IMG/VR virus record: IMGVR_UViG_3300037493_004786
Location: 1 to 46,006 of that record
From: a virus
Length of the DNA stretch: 46,006 nucleotides
Strand: one strand, 5' to 3'
The stretch's first letter is position 1, and every line of letters starts with the position of its first letter. Of this stretch, positions 7,819 to 20,200 are shown piece after piece. Made by a program: the position numbers and the translations under genes. The notes beneath the pieces were generated by a model that worked only from the letters and a program-made list of their open reading frames with translations, searched no databases and was not told where the DNA came from.

Positions 7819-10800
7819 TTATTTTTCCTTAAAGACTGCATTATAAAAATCTTTAGTGTAATTCAATGGAGTAGCCGGTAATCCCGTTGAATTAGCTACA
7901 ACACTACCCATTTTAAAGAAAGCCTTATCAAAATCACCATCATAGATATGACCAAGAGCATCAGCCGACCTACTTACCAACGTTTGAAAAGGATGTTCCA
8001 AGTTTGCTGTCCATGGTGCATTATCAATCCTCGATTGAATCATTCTCGATAGTTCACCTAATCCCCAAAATGTACCTAAGTTATTAGTAATTAAAGTCAT
8101 TCTTGCAGAATCAAGCATTTCATCCTCATCATCAAACTTACCACGAAGCATACCTGAAAGTAAATCAATAGCCACTAAAGATAAACCAGTGTAAATAAAT
8201 ACATTAGTCATTGTTCCAAACATCCTCTTTCTATTTTCTTTTGAGGGATCCACCACAAAACGAATCATATCTTGCATCATAATGTTTGCAAGTTTACTTC
8301 TCGGTGAACCAAACATCGTAAAGATACGAGCAAGTGGATTGTTATAAGTTTCCAATTCAGAACGGCCCATCTCGTTATGAGTAGGTTGAGTCTTTTGAAA
8401 TACTTCTTCAGATCTTCCCGCTATATGTTGCCAATATTCTTGACTTCCTGGAACAAGTTCAGGATGTAAGTCTTCCGTTTCATGCTTTACAGCTTCCCAA
8501 ACAGAAGCCATCGTAACCGTATCCATGGTAATAATTCCAGCCATTAACCGCTTTTTCGAAACATAAATCTCGGTACCCGGAATTCTTATTTTATCATCAC
8601 CCGATTGTTGATCGTTAAAAGCCTCACCCGCCTCACGGTTAATAACACCTAAAGTTCTTCGGGCCAAAGTAGGGCTATATTGAAAAATCTCTTTTATAGA
8701 TGGATGATTTTCGTCATACTGCCATTCAACAGGAAGCATTGTTTTGCCATCTTTAACACCTGTATATTTCAAAGCCTTTATAACACCACCGGGTTTTATT
8801 CCAACCATTCCTCCAACTTTCCATCCAGCTTTTGCCAAATACTTTGCATCAATAGCAATCTTTGCTGCCATATATGAAAGTGGTTGCTTTAAAAGAACTG
8901 GAATGTTTGCTGACAAAGCCGACACAGCAAGGTTACTAGAAATCTTATTCATTGCATTTTCAAAATTCGATTCACCCTTTGAATTAAAAATGGTTGCCCC
9001 ATTTTCTATTCTATTAAGTGTTCCTTCAATCTGGTCAAAATAAATACTCATAGTTTTATCATGAGCATATTTCTTTTTAAAAGTTTCTAAAAGTTTACGG
9101 TTGTTACTTATTTCAAGAGCATGTGTAGCATAAAGAATAGAACTATTTTTGTATGTATTAAAAACACTAGAAGCATCACCAATAAGAACAGCCTTATCAC
9201 CACCTAAACGAGTTTTAGCAGAAGATAAACCCATTACTTTAGATTGACGTTGTTTTACATTTGAAGCTGCAGAACCAAAACTTACAGGAAAATAATTTGG
9301 CATCTTAGTCAAATCATAACCCATATCTTGAACATACGTTTTATTTACAGCATCATAAATAATATCTGTAGATTGATTTACTGATTCAATAATTTGTTTC
9401 ATTACAGGATCAGCTTCAATTGATTCTTTTATAGTAATCAAATCTTCTTTACTTATTTTATAAGCAGTGGCTAAACTAACTTCACGTCCAGGAATAGCAT
9501 CATTAAAATACATTCCATGTTTAACTAAAGCATCAGCTGGTGGTGGATTTCCATTTTTATCAGATGTTTGGCGAAGAATAAAATAAATATTTAATAATTC
9601 TTGATTAGTAAGTTTTACCATTTTTGGACCAGAACCATCATCCATCATTATTTCACGACCTACTAACTGGTCAATTTTTTTCTTACCTGAAGATATGTAA
9701 CCCCAATCATCAAAGTTTTTAGGCTTATTGGTAATTATATTTAATTTTTCATCTACAATCTGTAGTAATGCATCCATTTTTCTTTGTGCATTATTAAATG
9801 CTCTAACAAAGAAATTAGTAAAAGCGGTATGTTCACCACCAGACATAAGCATAGATAGTGTTTCCTTGTTTATTTGCAATGCAATTAATGCAGATTCAGT
9901 CCACTTAGCAAAATTTTGTAGCCATTTATACTTTAATTTTTTATATGTTTCAGCCTTCTTTGTTTCGGTAGTTGAAAATTCAGAACCAATAGAATCATCA
10001 ACATTTTTACGGTCAGTAATCTTTCCTTGATCGGTATAATACGATTGACTAATCTTAGCAGAATAAATCAATCGTTGTTGCATACGAATAAGCATATCGT
10101 AAACTTCAAGTTCTGGACCAGTAAGTTCAATTTCTTTATTGCCTTGTAATTTAAGAATGATATCATTTATTCTTTGGTTATCTAAAACATCAAAATATTT
10201 AATAACATCTTTCATTTCTTCAATAGAAAGACCATCAGCGTTACGATAAATACCATTTATTTTATCCGTTTCTAAAAGGTCAACCATTAATCTACGAGCT
10301 GTTAAACCAAGTAAATGTCTTTTATTAATATCATCAAATGCATCAGTTATTGGATCACCTAATTCTTTTGCTATTGAAAGACGAGCCATTTCAGGAGTGA
10401 TTTGATTTGCTTGTTCCTCTTGAAAGTTCCCCATTGTATTAAAAGAACCATTAAAACGGCTTTTAATTTTCTGTATCCAATTTTTAGATTTAGTATTTGG
10501 ATTTCCATTAGGAGTAACAGGAGTAGCCATAAAAGAAACTTCTCCAGTACCTACTGATTCAGGTCCTAATCTTTTTCCTTTAGCAAAAGCTTTAGCTAAA
10601 TCTTTTTTAATATTTGGATGTCCAAATAATGAACGAACCATATCCCAAAACTCACCAAGAAAATTGGTAAAATTACTACTCATCTTTTGACCTAAATAGT
10701 ACCGACCAATATAACGTACCAAATCTTCCTTGCCATAACGAGCAATAGCCTTCTGAACTAAAGGATGGTTCTGAAACATATCAATATAATGGTGAGCATA

Positions 10801-11280
10801 TTCATGAGGCGGTACCTCCAACTTAGCATCATTCGCCCAAGCAACAGCAGAAATAAAAGCATCACGATAATGTAATCCTTGAATATTTTCACCTATAGGA
10901 ACAAATAAACCATCGGGAGTAAGAATACCATTCTTCATGATTATTACCTCTGGGTACATTCTTTTAAGGTCGTCAATCATATCGTTTGCTATCTCAGGAT
11001 GTGATTCTACAGTAGCTTTTGTAAGCCTACTAGGAACAACATTCTCTCCATCGATATCCGATTCTTCATGATAGTAACCAGCATCATCAGTTTTTATACC
11101 ACGACCTTGAACTTTCATATCGCTAATCTGATCTTCTAATTGTTCAAGATTTGGAAATACATCTTCACTTCCATTTAGCTCTTGCCAAAGACCAATATGA
11201 GCAGCTACAACAACAGGATTAAGCCCAAGCTGTCTAGCCAAATCTGTTACCTCTTTACTATTATGATTTACACAACTCAT
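7819..11280 (-). CDS. large cargo/ejection protein with HEYAH zincin-like motif
   Basis: The preferred start is ATG 11280, which overlaps the giant gene's stop as ATGA and gives 1153 residues. An ATG at 11289 adds three. The N-terminus (MSCVNHNSKEVTDLARQLG, then AAHIGLWQELNG and FPNLEQLE) resembles the head of large crAss-like cargo and polymerase-associated proteins. HEYAHHYIDMF (H159, E160, H163) is a zincin-type metallopeptidase motif. The rest is mainly helical, with hydrophobic patches (LAVSALSANIPVLLKQPLSY; IYTGLSLVAIDLLSGML) that could insert in membranes. It is probably packed in the capsid or tail and ejected with DNA. Peptidase activity is untested; the fold may have a structural or maturation role. 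Confidence 0.7.
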   Translation of the reverse strand: MSCVNHNSKEVTDLARQLGLNPVVVAAHIGLWQELNGSEDVFPNLEQLEDQISDMKVQGRGIKTDDAGYYHEESDIDGENVVPSRLTKATVESHPEIANDMIDDLKRMYPEVIIMKNGILTPDGLFVPIGENIQGLHYRDAFISAVAWANDAKLEVPPHEYAHHYIDMFQNHPLVQKAIARYGKEDLVRYIGRYYLGQKMSSNFTNFLGEFWDMVRSLFGHPNIKKDLAKAFAKGKRLGPESVGTGEVSFMATPVTPNGNPNTKSKNWIQKIKSRFNGSFNTMGNFQEEQANQITPEMARLSIAKELGDPITDAFDDINKRHLLGLTARRLMVDLLETDKINGIYRNADGLSIEEMKDVIKYFDVLDNQRINDIILKLQGNKEIELTGPELEVYDMLIRMQQRLIYSAKISQSYYTDQGKITDRKNVDDSIGSEFSTTETKKAETYKKLKYKWLQNFAKWTESALIALQINKETLSMLMSGGEHTAFTNFFVRAFNNAQRKMDALLQIVDEKLNIITNKPKNFDDWGYISSGKKKIDQLVGREIMMDDGSGPKMVKLTNQELLNIYFILRQTSDKNGNPPPADALVKHGMYFNDAIPGREVSLATAYKISKEDLITIKESIEADPVMKQIIESVNQSTDIIYDAVNKTYVQDMGYDLTKMPNYFPVSFGSAASNVKQRQSKVMGLSSAKTRLGGDKAVLIGDASSVFNTYKNSSILYATHALEISNNRKLLETFKKKYAHDKTMSIYFDQIEGTLNRIENGATIFNSKGESNFENAMNKISSNLAVSALSANIPVLLKQPLSYMAAKIAIDAKYLAKAGWKVGGMVGIKPGGVIKALKYTGVKDGKTMLPVEWQYDENHPSIKEIFQYSPTLARRTLGVINREAGEAFNDQQSGDDKIRIPGTEIYVSKKRLMAGIITMDTVTMASVWEAVKHETEDLHPELVPGSQEYWQHIAGRSEEVFQKTQPTHNEMGRSELETYNNPLARIFTMFGSPRSKLANIMMQDMIRFVVDPSKENRKRMFGTMTNVFIYTGLSLVAIDLLSGMLRGKFDDEDEMLDSARMTLITNNLGTFWGLGELSRMIQSRIDNAPWTANLEHPFQTLVSRSADALGHIYDGDFDKAFFKMGSVVANSTGLPATPLNYTKDFYNAVFKEK

Positions 11281-14200
11281 ATTATACATTTAAGTTCGTT
11301 ATTTCTAACTTCTGAAGGCGAATTTACGAAATCTTGCATTGTCCAGCCACGTGCTATTAAACCTTTTGAATTTTCTGTCCACTGTTTATATGGATTTTGT
11401 TCAATCATTGCTTTAGCAAAAGTCATTTGTTCAGTAACTTCAGGTGCAGATTTAAGAACAGAATTTGTTTCAGTAGATTTAAGCGCTTCAATCAACATTG
11501 TTTTAGCTTTATCATAAATACCCGGATTAGTATGTTCTCTATTTCCAGCAACATTTAAAACCTGAATATTATTATTAACTAACCACTCAATTATTTCTTC
11601 TGCCGATTTAGGATTAACAAGTGCTTTTGGTTTACTATTTTGTGCGACATTTCCTAATGTTAATCTACCACCAGGAGAATCACTTTTACCAAACCAAATT
11701 GTTCCATCTGCTTCCTGAGAATTATCTATTGTTCTTTGATAATAAACATCATCATACGGCCCAAATTTACCTTCTCTTTTTGTAATTGAACCTTCTTTTA
11801 ATCCATATTTTTTAGCTAATTCAGGACTAAATATTTTTTTATCTCCTTTTGTAGATTGTTGAAATTTAGCAGCAGCAGTACCTCCTGTTGGAATTCCTAC
11901 TTCTAACGAAGCATCTAATCCAGCAACATCAACTCCAGTTTGTCCGCCAGAAATAATTTTTTTAACATTATGTTTCATAATTTCTTTTGGTTTAGTATCT
12001 TCCTTCATCAAATCATATTTAGTATAATTCTCTGTTTGTTCAAAACTTCCTTGGTCAATAGGTGAAATAGTAACTGGCATGGATTCAGTCAAAGAACCAT
12101 TAGCATCACGTGGAGCCGATTCTAACCATGATTTAATCGCTTCCATGTTTACTTCATAAGCAAGCTTTTTACCATCAACAGTTAGATTAAATGAAGTTGG
12201 ATTATTTGCATTGGCAAAATTAAAGAACGAACCATAGTCCATTGAAGATATTGTCTTTCCTACAAGTTCTAATAATTGCTCATTAGTATATTGACTACTT
12301 CCGAAATCTCTCATTTGAGTAGAATTCATTAATGACTTTAATCTAATGTTTCCTTTCGAATCAGCAAATTTATCGTAAACTTTCTTTTTCAATTTGAAAT
12401 TATTCAACTTACCCTGTAAAGACAACATTACATTCTTCTTTAAAATAGGCATATTCTTAGCTAGAAAATTTTTACCAAAAGCATTTTTATCTTTTACCTT
12501 ATTATGCTTAACAGTATTGTATTTCATAAATTTACTAAGGTCAATACCAATCTCAGTATTTTTTAAATCACGATAAGGAATCATATCAAACAATGTTCCT
12601 CTAGCATCTGAAGTACCATGACGTAAAACTTGATATTGTAATAATTCAAGTTGCACAGGCATTGGTAATTCAGAAAATGCCTTTTGAACCATTTCTCTAT
12701 AAGATTGTGAAGCGGAATAATAATCATTCCTTGGCTTAATCAAAGTAATCTCCTCACCAGACTTATTTGTTTTCGTTTCTACCTGTAAAGATTGAATGAA
12801 TAAATTATCCCCAATAGTTTTAATATCGGCTGGCAACGTTTCTAAAAACTCAATGTTTTTATTAAGTGCCGGAACTAATTCTTCATAAGCAATCTCACCT
12901 GAATTCTGCCATTCTAAAGCAATTCTTTTTAATTTACCAGTATCACTACTGCTTTCCTTAATAGCATTTGAAATCTCATTAAACCCAATATCTCCAGTAA
13001 CCATTGGTTCACCAGATGAATTAAGAATATCAAATTCTTTACCCTTAGCCATCTTCTGAGCAATACCAACCATTGATGATACTCGATTAATAAACTGCTT
13101 ACTATTTTCAATTGGCTTAGCTGAAATACCAAGAACTCTTTTTATTCTTTGGAATTCTTTATTCATGAACTTCTCGAAAAGAATGTTCAAAAAGACACGA
13201 TCAATTTGTTTCTTGATTTTATCCTCTGGCATTTTAAAGTTAGCCTTAATCTCATTATGAATAGAATTTACCTCATCAATATTTGTGATAAATCTATTCT
13301 TGTATAAATCATTTTCAGCTTTTAGAACATTGTAATAATGATTGAATAATGGACGTTCAAAAAATGTTCCTGTATCAATCTTGGAATTTCCTTTTTTAAT
13401 ACTCTCCATTTTTTCAAACTTCTGACGAGCCTCGAAACTACTGTTAGGCAAACTACCATCCATTTGTACAATGGAAGATAAATCAAAAACATCAGAAGCA
13501 ATAGCTTGTAATTCTACAAACTTTTTGATTATATCCAAATCCTTTTGTTCTTGACCAGAAATAAGTTCAGCTCGTTTAAATCCTTTCTTTCCATCAACAG
13601 TAACAGCATAAACATTATAACTTTTACCATTAAATTGATAAGTACCCGGAGGAAGACTATCAAATATAGGCTCAGTAAGTCCAGCCTCAAAAAGAACAGC
13701 TTTAGTTCTTTGATTACTGATATCCCTTCCTTCCATCTTTTTAACGTACTCTTCCAAAAGAGTTTTAGGAGATTTGCTATAATCAGTAGAATAAATATTA
13801 TTCGATTCATCAACCAACTTCTGATATCTTACGATAGCTGGATCAGTTAAGAATCCAGTAATACTTTTGTTATCTACACCTAACTGCAAAAGCAAAGAAG
13901 CAACACCTAAATTATTTTGATTAACACCCATACCCAAAATGTACGGATCCTTAATCATATCAACAATAGCCTGAACGAACAAAGCCATATCCTTAAACTG
14001 CTTTCTTGTAAAATCAGAAAGATATTTATCTGTACTAAACTTTCTTTCCTTACCATCAAACTCGTAATTAAAGCCAATAGGTGCTTTTAATTTAGCTCCC
14101 ACCTGAGAAAGTACATTCATCATCTTCATACCAACAGCAGCCACACCAATACCATCCTGAGCAAAGTTCATTTTAGACTGAGTGGTAGCCATATCAACAG

Positions 14201-17200
14201 GATTACTCACCGTATAAGAATTGTCATTATAAAGTTCAGCCTTTTCTAAGAACTCTTTAAATTCATTTGAATCAACAGATGTTTGTGCCTGTTCAATATA
14301 TTCAGGTTTTGACATTTGATTTAAAAAGAAATCTACAATTTTATTTGCAGCAGAATCTTTTGTTGTACCTGATTTATCAATATCTCTACGATAAACAAAA
14401 GTTTTATCACCATCGTTATCTGCACCAGCTTTATCCATAAATTCTTTTGGAAGAATACATGTATTTGAATCGCCATCAATAAGGTATTTTACACGACCTC
14501 TAAATCCTGACATTGGACCAGAAGCTGGAACACGAACAACAGCAACATCACGAAGGGATGGATTGTTTCTTAAATTTTCCTCAGCCTCTTCACGAGTTTT
14601 TCCAAACATTGACCAAGGCATTCCTACTTCTGGAAATTCTTGCTTACCATCTACAGTTCTATACCATTTTAAATCGGCACTGTAGTTAGGAATGTTATGC
14701 AAATACTGTCCAGGAATTTCTAAACGAATACCATCACGATGTAATGATGAAGCTACCATTTGCTCCATAATATGTTTCATCTTAGGATGGTCAGCCGTAT
14801 AAGCAAATTCATCATTTAATTCTGAAATCTTTTGATTAGCATCTTTGATTTGTTTTTCACTAGAATCTTTATTATTCTTTATTTCATAAGCATCATTCAA
14901 TTGTGCTTGTATTGTTTCATTCCATTTAACAATCTCACGCATCAACTTAGTTATCTGAGAATCCTTTCTATCACCAGAATCATCAAGCATCTTCTTAATG
15001 AAATTTGTTTTACTGTTAAGGTCTTTGTATGTATCAGACTTAGAAATACCTTCTCCATTTGGAACACCAAGATTAGAAAGCAATGTTTCAACAATACTAT
15101 TTTCAAAAGCAGTATTATCCTCATTGGTAGAAAAACTTTGAAGAATTTTTAATAACTGAGTAGAAGCAACAGACTTTTGTTTATCAATTTCTTTTTCAGA
15201 AATATTTTTAGTCATATTAAAAGGAATACGATAACCATTAAAATCAGTGGTCATTGATGATTTGTTTACAGCATCAAGGTTTCCATTATTTACATTGGTC
15301 ATAAAATCATTTAAGGTCATGATATTTCCTTTGGAAACTTGTTGCGTTCCCTTCACAGCCTTACTATCTACAATCTTAATCTTTTGTTTCTTTCCTGTTT
15401 TTTGTTCAATCAAATTTTCAAGTTTAATAATAGCATCACCAATATTTTTATAATTAAATTCAGAATCGGTATCTCCATTTAATTCAGCTAAAGAAGTTGT
15501 ATCTCCATTTCTGAAAGCATTCACCGAAGACATTTTTAAGAACAATGATTTACCGTCAGGCTGAACTTGAAAAACAACGTCCTTCATATTCAATCCAACT
15601 TTATCAAGTGAGCCTATTTTTTCTTTAATAAAATCAGCTAAGTAAGAACCATTGATTGACATTGAATCCGACAATCCCTGAGTATCTATTACGATAACCA
15701 TTACATCTGGAACTTGCACTAAAGTACCATTACTTGTTGCACCACCGGCACGCTTGATTACATCAAATGTATTTTTATAATCAGCCATTTGCCCAATAAG
15801 AATATCGGTAGCATAAATACGATTGATAGTATCATTCAATAGGAAGTGTCCAATAATTTTCTCAATATTGGGAACAACCTTTCCATCAACAGTTTTCTTA
15901 TAGTCAAGAGTTGAATGTTTATTCATGAACATAGCAGTAAACGTATGTTCCATGTTTGTGTTTTTCAAAATCTGTTTAATGGAATCAATAGCACTTTTTA
16001 TTAAATCATTTCTACTATAAACTCCCTTATCGTAAGGGCTTAAAACTTTACCATCAACAACATCAAAAAGAGAAGTATTTTTAATCGTTTCAATAGTCTT
16101 CGCTTTGTCTTTTGATTTATCCAATAACTCCTGAAGGTTTGATTTGATATTATTCAATTCATTTTTTAATTGTTCATCAGTAGTATATCTTGTAGCTGAA
16201 ACAGTGAACATCATATCACGATCAGCATTAATCATTGGATTTTGTTGATACTCGGTTTCAGAGCCAACAGAATAATTGATAAGTGCATTCAGCAACATAT
16301 CTGTTTCTGTAAACTTACCATACTCCCTAGACTTATTCGTTTCAATATTCTCTACACCATCTAAAATTTGGTAACTAAACTTTCCATTAATAATCTTCTT
16401 AACCATTGGATTATTTTTGTACAGTTTATTTTTAAGCATTTCTGCTTGGTGCTTTAAATTCGTTCTTATCAAACGAGAGATGTCAGACAAATAATCACCT
16501 AATGAAATAGATGGTTTGTTTGCACCTGTAACACCGATAAATCCAGCCGACAATTCACTAATATTATCTGAAGCCTCAACAATACCTTTTATGTAAGAAT
16601 GAATATCTGGTTTATCACCATTGTATCTATTTACATTCTTAACGGCACGAAGTATATCAGACATCATGTTTGTCTTTTTTTGAATAACCTGTCTTTTATA
16701 TTCTATTGGATTAGTAGCTTTTAAATTAGCTGGAATTTTTCCAAGTAAATTATTATTGATATACTCAGGAGTAATCTTAATTTGACTACTTGCAAGGATA
16801 TCATTTATTGCTTGAACAAACTCTTTAAAATTACTTTCTAAATAATCATAAACCTCTTCAGTTTGAGCATCAGTTAATCCATTCTTATCATAATATTTTA
16901 ATGGTTCTAATTGCTCATCTTTCGGTAAAAATTTATCCTTTGGACGAATTTCCATGATACCATTATCTTTGATTAAAAAATATTTTTCTACTTTACTAAT
17001 AACTTCATTAAAATATGTTTTAAAATCACTTTTGAATTCTTTTAGTTGATTCATTACATCGGTAACTGCACTTACAATCTTCTCATTCTTATTTTGAATT
17101 TTAGAAAATACACGAGGAAGCATTACAGTATCTTTAACTGTATCACCTTCTGAATATTCACCTGATTCAAGTTCAGCTTCATTAGGAGAACGAAAAATAA

Positions 17201-20200
17201 CCGTTTCTTTATTTTCAATAATGTGAGCATTACTTTTTTCCTGAGCCAAAGAATGTAGTTCCGTAACAAATGATTGTCTAACATCAGGAGTACTTTCTAA
17301 TTCTTTAAATAATTCAGATAAACGAACAGATTCAATACTTCCATTATTTCTAGCATCCTCATTAATCAATTCAACTAAATCATATCCCTGTTGGTTAATA
17401 TCAGTGATGTATTTTGTAACATTATCCTTACCGATTAAATGACCTTCATCATCAACCAATGAATTAATAACAGAAGTGATAGTATCATTTAATGCTCTTA
17501 ATCTTTTTACAGCACTAGCACTATCTTTTGCAATTATATCTTTACCATCTTCATCAAACTTAATCTCAGTATTTGAATTTGCTATATTAGTTGCAGCACG
17601 AGAAAGTCTTTCATTAACTTGTGGATTAGTTGATATGAATGCCATATTAAAAGCATTCTGGTCTTTTACCTCATCACCAGTAGGAACATAATTTATATTA
17701 TTAAAACCTTGAATTGTTCCTTTTGGATCATCCTTAAATTCTCTTTCGAAAGTTCTTCTAAGTTCAGATAAAGCAAAAAGATAATATACACTTGGATCAC
17801 GAGGATTAATATCTTGTCCTAAATAATCATTGTTATACATCATTTCAATTCTACGAAGCATCATACTATTTACACCAACATCCATTAAAGATTTTTGGTC
17901 AGTATTAATACGCATCTCTGCATTTGTTCCAGCCAATCTTCCAATAGGAACATTGATTGACTGATTAGCAAAAGTCATTGAATCAGAAAGTAACTTTACA
18001 AAATCAGGAGCAAGCGTTTTAGGAAATAAAGCTTTTACTTTAGTCCAAAATCTAGATAACCAATCCATAAACTTACCAAGTCTACCATTATTAAAATTAC
18101 GTGTTAAAGAATCAAGAGAAGTTTCAGCGATAGCTTGTACCAACGCTTCTGTTAGTTGCTCTTCACGAGTTTTATCGGGATAGGTTTCTTTTGCCCACTG
18201 GTCATAAAGAGTTCCTTCAACGGCTTTTAATCCAGCTTTAACCCATGGATGATTTTTACCTAATAATTCTACAAAAACGTGAGCATACTCATGAATAATT
18301 GTAGATTGTCTAGCGTTTTTTGGATCAATTTCAATTATTCCTTCAATTAAACGACCAAGAACTCTTGGCCCACCATTACGAAGCATTTCATTTAATGTAC
18401 GAACAGGAACACCTGGAAATATTTTTTGAAAATGTTTAACAATACGTCCGTACAATTCAGGATTTTCAGAAATAAGAGAATCAACTGTTGAGTTTGGAGT
18501 ATATGTTCGTTGCTCTTTACTCTTACGAGGTTTTCTTGATTTAACAGGAACTTTTTTATTCGGCTTGATTAACTTTTTAAGTTTTTCATCCGAAGGGAAC
18601 ATGTCTAATTGACCAGAAGGTTCTTCTACTTTTTGTTCTTCAATTGGGGGTTCTTCTGTGTATTTATTTACTAGATGTTTATCATAATCTTGATAAATAA
18701 CTTGCTGAAGATCTTTTTTTATTTCTTGAAGTTGTTCTTCGTTATATGCTATAAAACGGTAAGCTTTACTACCATAACCAAATACTCCAATTTTATTAGC
18801 AAAGTTTAATAAATCTTTTTGTAATTTTTTAGGAAATAATCTTAATTTATTTAGCCTCTTTGCATCTTTAATAGCACTATCAATAACTTCATCTAATTCT
18901 TTAAGTAATTTTTTACCTTCTTCAGTAACCGACTCTGATGTTAATTCTTCAAATTTAAGTGGTTGAAGTTCTTGTTCATCTTTTTCAACCTGTTCATTAT
19001 TTTCAGTCTGTTGATTTTTTAAATCTTTACCTTTTTTCCAATTTTCTAGTATTTTAAAAAAATCAATTTTATTATTTCTCCAAACAGCTTTTACAAGAGT
19101 AGTACCTTGTTGTTTCATGTAATCAGAAACAGACTGTTCATCTATTCCCCAATTATCAACAATATCTTTTATATCATCTAGTAATAAGTTTTCTTTACCA
19201 TCTCTATCTAAATTAGTATTTGAAAAATTATCTATAGTTTCAGATACTTCTTCAGATTGTATAATATCATTAATCTCTGATGCAAATGATTCGCCTTCAT
19301 CTTCGTCTTCTTCAATATCTTCAAGTCTTCCCTTGTCAGGACTTATTCCCATTTTTTCTTGCAAAGCAATTTCCTTTTCAAACTCTGCTATTTTAGCATC
19401 TGTTTCAGGGCTTTTTTTACCTTGCTTCATTAATTCAATTTCAGCTTTTAGTTCATTTATTGGACGAACCATTGCTTGTTTCACTCTTCGTTTCTTAGGC
19501 TTAGAAAATGATTCACGTTTTTTAGAAATCTTTTCCATTAACTCAGGAGTATATAAATTTTCCTTTGTTGACTGGTCAGTAATAGCATCAAGTTCTTTTT
19601 CAGAAACAGCTTTGTCAACTAAATCAGAATATTTATTTTTAGGAGCAACATTTTTTTTCTTATCTCTCCTTGTTTTTTCTTCTTTAGCCTGAGAAAGAAA
19701 AAAATCTTCCTCTGAAGTACGATTTTTAGTTTCAGACAATTTTTTAATTGCCATATCAAGTGATGAATCGGAAGCATCTTTATAAGAATTATTTTTTTCT
19801 TCCCACTTTTCAATCGATTCTTTACTTGCTTTTTTAAATGGAATATTTTTTATTCCAGCTTTTTTATATGCAAGATAACGATGATGTCCATCAACAATAT
19901 GTTGTTTACCATCATTGGTTTCAATTGTTTCAATTGATTCAATTTCTTTTCCCGCTTTAATTGATTCTACAATTTCATCAACAATCTTTTCATCCTTTGT
20001 TTTTAAATCTTCAGTAGGAACAAAATTTTCTATTGGAGCAGTAGTAACTTTTGGTTCAGCTTTCTTTTGTTTTGCATCATTCCATTCTTTCTCTGCCGTT
20101 GGCATATCATCATACATTTCAGCTAAAGTATCGTAAGATTCACCATATTTAGCTTCAAGTTCTTTTTTACCTTTTTCTTTTTGAGCTTCATCAGTTTGGT

